The notes under the pieces are model-generated. The model did not search any database. It was not told the DNA's origin and saw nothing but the letters and a program-made list of their open reading frames with translations. Made by a program: the position numbers and the translations under genes. Positions 59,557-64,000 of a DNA stretch of 64,000 nucleotides are shown piece by piece (within the stretch, counting starts at the first letter, position 1; each line of letters opens with the position of its first letter). This DNA comes from Halohasta litchfieldiae (GTDB lineage: Archaea; Halobacteriota; Halobacteria; Halobacteriales; Haloferacaceae): NCBI RefSeq assembly GCF_002788215.1, contig NZ_CP024845.1, forward strand, positions 682,001 through 746,000, read 5' to 3'.

Positions 59557-60819
59557 ATGAGCTACGATAAGATTGAGGTTCCCGAGACGGGCGAGCAGAT
59601 CACGCTTGCCGACGAGGAAACCGGGGAGCTAAACGTTCCGGAGACGCCAATTATTCCGATTATTTACGGTGACGGGATCGGGTCGGATGTCGGCCCAGCC
59701 GCCCAGAAAGTGCTCGATGCCGCCGCTGAGGCGACCGGTCGCTCGATTTCGTGGATGCGACTGTACGCCGGTGGCTCCGCCCGAGAGAAATACGACGAGA
59801 ACCTCCCACAGGAGACCGTCGACGCGATCCGCGAACACCGAGTCGCGATTAAGGGCCCACTAACGACCCCCGTAGGCGCGGGCTTCCGCTCGCTCAACGT
59901 CGCGCTGCGGAAAAAGCTGGATCTGTACGCCAACGTCCGACCGACCTACCATCTCGACGGCGTTCCATCGCCGGTCAAAAATCCGGGCGCGATGGATATG
60001 GTCACGTTCCGGGAGAACACCGAGGACGTGTACGCTGGCATCGAGTGGGAAGCCGGCACCGACGAAGTCCAAGAGGTCAAGGAGTTCGTCGAAGAGGATA
60101 TGGGCTTCGACAACACGATCCACGATGGGCCGGTCGGCATCGGTATCAAGCCGATCACCGAGTTCGGCTCGAAACGCCTCATCCGCGAGGCCATCGACTA
60201 CGCCATTAACAACGACCGACCAACAGTCACGCTCGTCCACAAGGGCAACATCATGAAGTTCACCGAGGGCGCGTTCCGTGACTGGGGCTACGAGGTCGCC
60301 GAGGAGGAGTACGGCGAGGACGTTCTCACTGAGGACGAACTCTGGGACGAGCACGACGGCGAGCAGCCCGAGGGCACCGTGGTCGTTCAGGACCGCATCG
60401 CCGACAACATGCTCCAGCAGATCTTGACGCGAACGGATCAGTACGACGTGATCGCCACGATGAACCTCAACGGCGACTACATGTCCGACGCCGCCGGTGC
60501 ACAGATCGGTGGCCTCGGTATCGCTCCCGGAGCCAACTACGGTCACGGCCGCTGTCTGGCCGAGCCAGTCCACGGCAGCGCACCCAAGTACGCTGGCGAG
60601 GACAAGGTCAACCCAACCGCGATGATCCTCTCCGGACGAGAGATGCTCGACTACCTCGGCTGGGACGACGCCGCCCAACTCGTGCGTGACGCCGTCGAAC
60701 AGACGATTGTCGACCGGACGGTCACCTACGATCTGCACCGGCAGATCGAGGGCGGCGAGAAACTCGCCACCAGCGAGTTCGCCGAAGCCGTCGTCGAGAA
60801 TATCGACCAGTTGGCCTAA
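59557..60819 (+). CDS. icd: Isocitrate dehydrogenase (NADP-type)
   Basis: Oxidatively decarboxylates isocitrate to 2-oxoglutarate. The 420-residue protein has IIPIIYGDGIGSDVGPAAQK near the start, the substrate-binding RSLNVALRKKLDLYANVRP, TFRENTEDVYAGIEWE, VHKGNIMKFTEGAFRDWGYE (Lys), MNLNGDYMSDAAGAQIGGLG (Asp pair) and GSAPKYAGEDKVNPTAMILS. The coenzyme residues suggest NADP (K..Y region near 345), as in other haloarchaea. ttttagg (59523-59529) lies about 30 bp before the ATG. A T-run terminator follows. Confidence 0.97.
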   Translation: MSYDKIEVPETGEQITLADEETGELNVPETPIIPIIYGDGIGSDVGPAAQKVLDAAAEATGRSISWMRLYAGGSAREKYDENLPQETVDAIREHRVAIKGPLTTPVGAGFRSLNVALRKKLDLYANVRPTYHLDGVPSPVKNPGAMDMVTFRENTEDVYAGIEWEAGTDEVQEVKEFVEEDMGFDNTIHDGPVGIGIKPITEFGSKRLIREAIDYAINNDRPTVTLVHKGNIMKFTEGAFRDWGYEVAEEEYGEDVLTEDELWDEHDGEQPEGTVVVQDRIADNMLQQILTRTDQYDVIATMNLNGDYMSDAAGAQIGGLGIAPGANYGHGRCLAEPVHGSAPKYAGEDKVNPTAMILSGREMLDYLGWDDAAQLVRDAVEQTIVDRTVTYDLHRQIEGGEKLATSEFAEAVVENIDQLA

Positions 60820-60854
60820 CGCCACGCGAGGCGTCTCGACCACTCACACTGCTC

Positions 60855-60860
60855 TTTTTT
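60855..60860 (+). terminator. T-run terminator after icd
   Basis: Six T's (gctctttttttgac-like gctcttttttgac) lie about 35 bases after the icd stop codon. Confidence 0.5.
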
Positions 60861-60979
60861 GACGTCGTCGACCAACCTCTCTACGTTGTGGATACGGGTT
60901 CGACGTGTGGTATATCGTGTTTTATGACATAATTAGATAAAAAGAGACACATACCATCGGCCAGTTAGATACGCAGTAG

Positions 60980-61954
60980 ATGTATTCGTGGGTCAGTCGA
61001 CGATTGGAACAGACGTACGAGCGGCTCCTCCGCCGCGAGATCGGCGACGGGCCGACACACGTCGCAATCATCCAAGACGGAAACCGGCGCTACGCCCGCA
61101 AACAGGGCGACGACGCGCCGGACGGCCACCGTGCGGGTGCCGAAACATCCGAACAAGTCCTCAACTGGTGTGAGGAGTTGGGTGTCAAGGAGCTGACGCT
61201 GTACACGTTTTCGACCGAGAACTTCAATCGCCCCGCCGAAGAAAACGAGCCGCTGTTCGATATGATCGCTTCCAAACTCCGGGAACTCGCCGACAACGAC
61301 CGGCTCCACGACCGGGAGGTCTGTATTCGGGCAATCGGCGAGATCGACCGGCTCCCCGAGCGTGTCCGTGAGGCCATCGAGTACGCCGAGACCGAAACCG
61401 CGGGCTACGACGGGTTCCGGCTCAACATCGCGTTGGCCTACGGCGGTCGCAACGAACTGCTCCGGGCGGCCCGGGAGGTCACCGCAGCGGTTGAGGCGGG
61501 CGACCTCTCGGCCGACGAAATCGATGTCTCGACCATCGAACAGCGACTCTACCGCCAACCGATCCGGGACGTCGACCTCATCATCCGCACGGGAGGCGAC
61601 GAGCGAACCTCGAACTTCCTGCCGTGGCATGCCAACGGCAACGAGGCCGCGGTCTACTTCTGTGCACCCTACTGGCCGGAGTTCTCGAAAGTCGACTTTC
61701 TCCGTGGTATTCGGACCTACGAGTCCCGCGAGCAGTCTTGGCAACAGAGCAAGGTCGACCGTGCGGTCACGCTCGTCCGGGCCCTCGGGAGCCTCGAACT
61801 CGAAGAGGCCCGTCGTGTGGCCGGACGACTCCGCGAACAGCTCCCGCAGGCTGGCGTCCAGGCGGTGACCGACGAACTAGAGGCCCAGGGGTCGACCGAA
61901 TCGGCCACCGAGACGGAACTGTCGGAGACCACCTCACCGAGTTCAGCCGACTAA
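60980..61954 (+). CDS. uppS: cis-prenyltransferase (UppS family, catalytic)
   Basis: Elongates an allylic diphosphate with isopentenyl diphosphate in cis, producing the polyprenyl chain for dolichol-like glycan carriers. The 324-residue protein keeps the catalytic Asp33 and phosphate-binding residues in HVAIIQDGNRRYARKQG, ETSEQVLNWCEELGVKELTL, TFSTENFNRPAEENEPLF (Ser-x-Glu region) and IIRTGGDERTSNFLPWHAN. The C-terminus is an acidic tail. It converges on the lipoprotein gene, 6 bp apart, opposite the divergent UppS paralogue. Confidence 0.94.
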   Translation: MYSWVSRRLEQTYERLLRREIGDGPTHVAIIQDGNRRYARKQGDDAPDGHRAGAETSEQVLNWCEELGVKELTLYTFSTENFNRPAEENEPLFDMIASKLRELADNDRLHDREVCIRAIGEIDRLPERVREAIEYAETETAGYDGFRLNIALAYGGRNELLRAAREVTAAVEAGDLSADEIDVSTIEQRLYRQPIRDVDLIIRTGGDERTSNFLPWHANGNEAAVYFCAPYWPEFSKVDFLRGIRTYESREQSWQQSKVDRAVTLVRALGSLELEEARRVAGRLREQLPQAGVQAVTDELEAQGSTESATETELSETTSPSSAD

Positions 61955-61960
61955 CACGCC

Positions 61961-62398
61961 TCAGAAGAGACCCGAGCCATCGACCCGTCTGACCGTGATC
62001 GTGACCGAGTCGACAACCGTCTCACTGTCGGTCTGGACGACACGAAGCTCGTAGGTTCGCTCGTCTCCGTCGTTCCACGGCGGCGGAAGCTCATTTTTAT
62101 ATGTCGGTTCGGGACCGAGTCGACCGCCCGAGGAGATCCGCTTGTTCGATCCGTTCGTCCGCTCGTAGGCCTCGATTTGGTAGCTGCCAGTGCGGTTGGG
62201 GAGCCGGTAGTCGAGTTCATATCTAGCTCCGTCGATATCGTTGATATCGTACACCGAGACGTTTTCGATCACGGCCCCGGTCGTCGGCTCACCGATTGTC
62301 GTTTCGTACTCCGCAGTCGCCAGACAGCCGCCGCCGGCCAGACTCACACCGACGAGCAGAGCCAGTAGTAACCGCCGGTTGGAATGAGGAACGGTCAT
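61961..62398 (-). CDS. Putative lipoprotein
   Basis: A 145-residue secreted protein. The start MTVPHSNRRLLLALLVGVSL carries positive residues and a hydrophobic core, ending in a lipobox LAGGGC, so Cys near residue 25 would be lipidated. The rest is a single beta-sandwich-like domain (VYDINDIDGARYELDYRLPN; IEAYERTNGSNKRI; TYELRVVQTDSETVVDSVTI). It follows the UppS-like gene by 4 bp and is therefore co-transcribed. Function unknown. Confidence 0.78.
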   Translation of the reverse strand: MTVPHSNRRLLLALLVGVSLAGGGCLATAEYETTIGEPTTGAVIENVSVYDINDIDGARYELDYRLPNRTGSYQIEAYERTNGSNKRISSGGRLGPEPTYKNELPPPWNDGDERTYELRVVQTDSETVVDSVTITVRRVDGSGLF

Positions 62399-62402
62399 TG
62401 TC

Positions 62403-63008
62403 TCAGGCTCCGAACCGCCGCTGTCTGTCCTCGTAGTCGAGCAACGCCCGGAGATAGTCACGTTTTCTGAAATCCCGCCAGTTGACGTCGGTAAAGTAGA
62501 GTTCGGAGTACACCGATTGCCAGATCATAAAATCCGACAGCCGTTCGGCCCCGGTTTTGATAACCAGATCCGGCTCCTCCCGGAACACGAGCCGGTTGTC
62601 GATCTGTTCGGCCTCGATTTCGTCGGGCGAGAGGTCGCCCGCGTCGACGGCCTCTGCGAGCTGTCGGACGGTTTCGGTGAACTCCCGTTTCCCGCCAAGC
62701 CCAATCGAAATCTGGATTGGCTCCTCGGCCTGCTCGGTGTCGTCGGGACCTCTGACGGCCATCGGTCGAGGGACCGATAGCTCCGCAAGCTCCCGGCGGA
62801 GCGTCGGGATCACTGCCTCGTCGAGCACGCTAACCGAGACGGTGATTCGCTCGGCACCGTATTCGACGGCCCACTCGAAAAACGCGGCCAGCGTCTCGTA
62901 GGCTCCCTGTTCGAGGAGGTCTCGCTCGGTGATGACGACCGCAACGTGGCGTGGGGGGTCTTCGGACTGTCGACGGAGCCGGACGGCGAGATAAGTGTCG
63001 TACAGCAC
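62403..63008 (-). CDS. cis-prenyltransferase homologue lacking the catalytic motif
   Basis: The 201 residues align to UppS along its length: HVAVVITERDLLEQG stands where catalytic UppS has DGNRR, the C-terminal part LVIKTGAERLSDFMIWQSVY and SELYFTDVNWRDFRKRDYLR matches the RTGG... and YFTDVLWPDF segments of active enzymes, and KTG replaces RTG. The catalytic Asp and the phosphate loop are gone. This suggests a non-catalytic partner subunit, as NgBR/Nus1 serve eukaryotic enzymes; that is inference. GTG 63008 is chosen: it gives normal length and a TTTTTAC box lies 25-32 bases upstream; ATG 63152 would add a non-family extension. Confidence 0.82.
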   Translation of the reverse strand: MLYDTYLAVRLRRQSEDPPRHVAVVITERDLLEQGAYETLAAFFEWAVEYGAERITVSVSVLDEAVIPTLRRELAELSVPRPMAVRGPDDTEQAEEPIQISIGLGGKREFTETVRQLAEAVDAGDLSPDEIEAEQIDNRLVFREEPDLVIKTGAERLSDFMIWQSVYSELYFTDVNWRDFRKRDYLRALLDYEDRQRRFGA

Positions 63009-63191
63009 TACCGGACACTCTGCCCGGAGCGGTAAAAACTCGCTGTCAGCGACATTCGGTCTGTTGGAGACGGTTCCCGCTCGACTGCCACCCGGTGGGC
63101 GGTCGAGACGGGAACATCCGACAACAACCAGTATCAGACGGCGTTTCGGCATGTCGGGACCGTTAAGTGTGTCTCGGGGATACGGCGTTGT

Positions 63192-64000
63192 GTGACAGAT
63201 GGGTTCCGACGCGCCGGTGGATTCGCCGCTGTCGCCAGCCTCGCGCTGGCGGCTCCAGCGCTCGGCCCGTCGACGGCAATCCCCTTCGCAGTGATCGCTC
63301 TCGTTGCGGCCGTCGGCATCACCGACGGCCCGCTATTCGACCTGTTTGCTCGCCCCGGTGACTGGGAGGACGGTCGACTCAACGGGCTGGCTGGCTTTTC
63401 GCTTGCCGCGGCGGCCCTCGCCCTGTTGGCGACCGTTCCCCAAACTCCACTGCCAGTCGGTATCTTCGTCGGGACGCTATTCATACTCGGCTTCGGAAAC
63501 CTCGGGATGGAGGCCGTCCGGACACAAACCAGCGAGCCGTTTTTAACAGTCGCTGGTTTCGTCGCCACTGGCTTTCTGGCCGGGATCGGTGGCCAGTATC
63601 TGGTCGACCTCCAGCAGGCCACACCGGTCGCGTGGTCGTTGATCACGTTTCTGGCTATCGTCGGCGCGCTGATCGCCGCCCTGCTCCGGGAACTCCTCTA
63701 CGAGCGGGACGACCCGCTGGTGTTGCTCTCGGTGGGGCTCGTACTGTGGCTGTTCGCCGAACTCGTCGGGACGATGCCGCCGGTCGAACTCGTCGCCGCC
63801 CTCGTAGTCACGGTCGTCCTCGGGGCTATCTCCTACGGGTTGGGCACCGCGTCGGTCTCAGGAATGCTCACTGGCGTCCTGCTCGGCGTGCTGATGATCG
63901 TTCTCGGCGGCTTCGGCTGGTTCGCCGTGTTGATTGCGTTTTTCGGTATCGGTGGGCTCTCCTCGAAGTTCCGCTACGGCGACAAGGAACAGCGCGGCGT
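63192..64000 (+). CDS. DUF92 membrane protein (3' end outside window)
   Basis: The frame opens at GTG 63192 (MTDGFRRAGGFAAVASLALA) and is still open at the edge after about 269 residues. The several hydrophobic helices match DUF92: FAVIALVAAVGITDGPLFDL, PVGIFVGTLFILGFGNLG, VTVVLGAISYGLGTASVSGM and LLGVLMIVLGGFGWFAVLIA. Plant VTE6, a phytyl-phosphate kinase, belongs to this family, so a CTP/NTP-dependent polyprenyl-phosphate kinase role is attractive next to the UppS genes; this is inference. It is divergent from the UppS-like gene. Confidence 0.85.
   Translation, partial: MTDGFRRAGGFAAVASLALAAPALGPSTAIPFAVIALVAAVGITDGPLFDLFARPGDWEDGRLNGLAGFSLAAAALALLATVPQTPLPVGIFVGTLFILGFGNLGMEAVRTQTSEPFLTVAGFVATGFLAGIGGQYLVDLQQATPVAWSLITFLAIVGALIAALLRELLYERDDPLVLLSVGLVLWLFAELVGTMPPVELVAALVVTVVLGAISYGLGTASVSGMLTGVLLGVLMIVLGGFGWFAVLIAFFGIGGLSSKFRYGDKEQRG

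Noticed and set aside
59860-60843. 327-residue minus-strand frame opposite icd
   Set aside because: icd on the plus strand has all active-site motifs; the opposite frame has none.

Overview
The window is chromosomal DNA from a halophilic archaeon (class Halobacteria). The evidence is GC-rich and very acidic proteins, archaeal information-processing genes (eS17, RfcL, type 2 methionine aminopeptidase), archaeal lipid and mevalonate genes (geranylgeranyl reductase, HMG-CoA synthase, cis-prenyltransferases), F420 biosynthesis (cofD), haloarchaeal-only families (HalOD1, DUF2150, DUF5784/5786/5789-like), and many genes that start a TATA distance (about 25-30 nt) downstream of an AT-rich box, as in leaderless transcripts. 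The hexamer GTCGAC is conspicuously frequent. I cannot name the species; a Halorubrum/Halohasta-like genome is a guess.

Layout. 0-7 kb: end of an IclR regulator, stress proteins, and ppsA behind a long control region with a TrmB-like site. 7-11.6 kb: birA, then a four-gene ATGA-overlapping operon cofD / Dus-like / CitG-like / DUF447, then eS17. 11.6-18.5 kb: a kinase whose C-terminal PAS is a canonical LOV domain, a geranylgeranyl-reductase-like flavoprotein, a free LOV-like protein without the photoactive cysteine, a 2-hydroxyacid dehydrogenase, a CBS protein and asd. 18.5-22.6 kb: a noncoding, possibly structured stretch and a methionine-rich/YHS metal-transport module flanked by a 20-bp direct repeat, then a tandem Usp. 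22.8-30.7 kb: CBS-HPF-like protein, Rieske protein, two overlapping moeA genes, Hsp20 and a UbiB-type kinase. 30.7-37.3 kb: small haloarchaeal families, PHP phosphoesterase, hemB, a split Tm-1-like gene pair and a SufU/IscU-type scaffold. 37.3-42.3 kb: trehalose synthesis (otsA-otsB), a TenA_C/TenA_E pair, a small zinc protein and mobB.

42.4-49.0 kb is an eroding signalling patch: a DICT-like gene with an apparent 2-nt frameshift at its start, a Bat-type HTH regulator, twin hairpins with identical loops, an F420-dependent oxidoreductase missing about 100 internal residues, and a 1019-residue sensor kinase split by a complete 1069-bp insertion sequence with 15-bp inverted repeats and an 8-bp target duplication. 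49-64 kb returns to core genes: rfcL, PPOX-family protein, XRE regulator, thioredoxin-like protein, HMG-CoA synthase, pilin-like protein, TatD, HIT, map, HalOD1, icd, and a cis-prenyltransferase cluster in which one homologue has lost its catalytic motif, next to a DUF92 membrane protein that runs off the window.

The most promising leads for undescribed biology are the LOV/Cys-less-LOV pair around a flavoprotein, the predicted two-subunit cis-prenyltransferase with DUF92, the coupled cofD operon, the repeat-bounded metal module, and three unexplained DNA/RNA signals: 3 x 20-bp iteron-like repeats at 4265-4324, paired TTACA-N10-TGTAA sites at 1362 and 1501, and the twin hairpins at 44005-44057.
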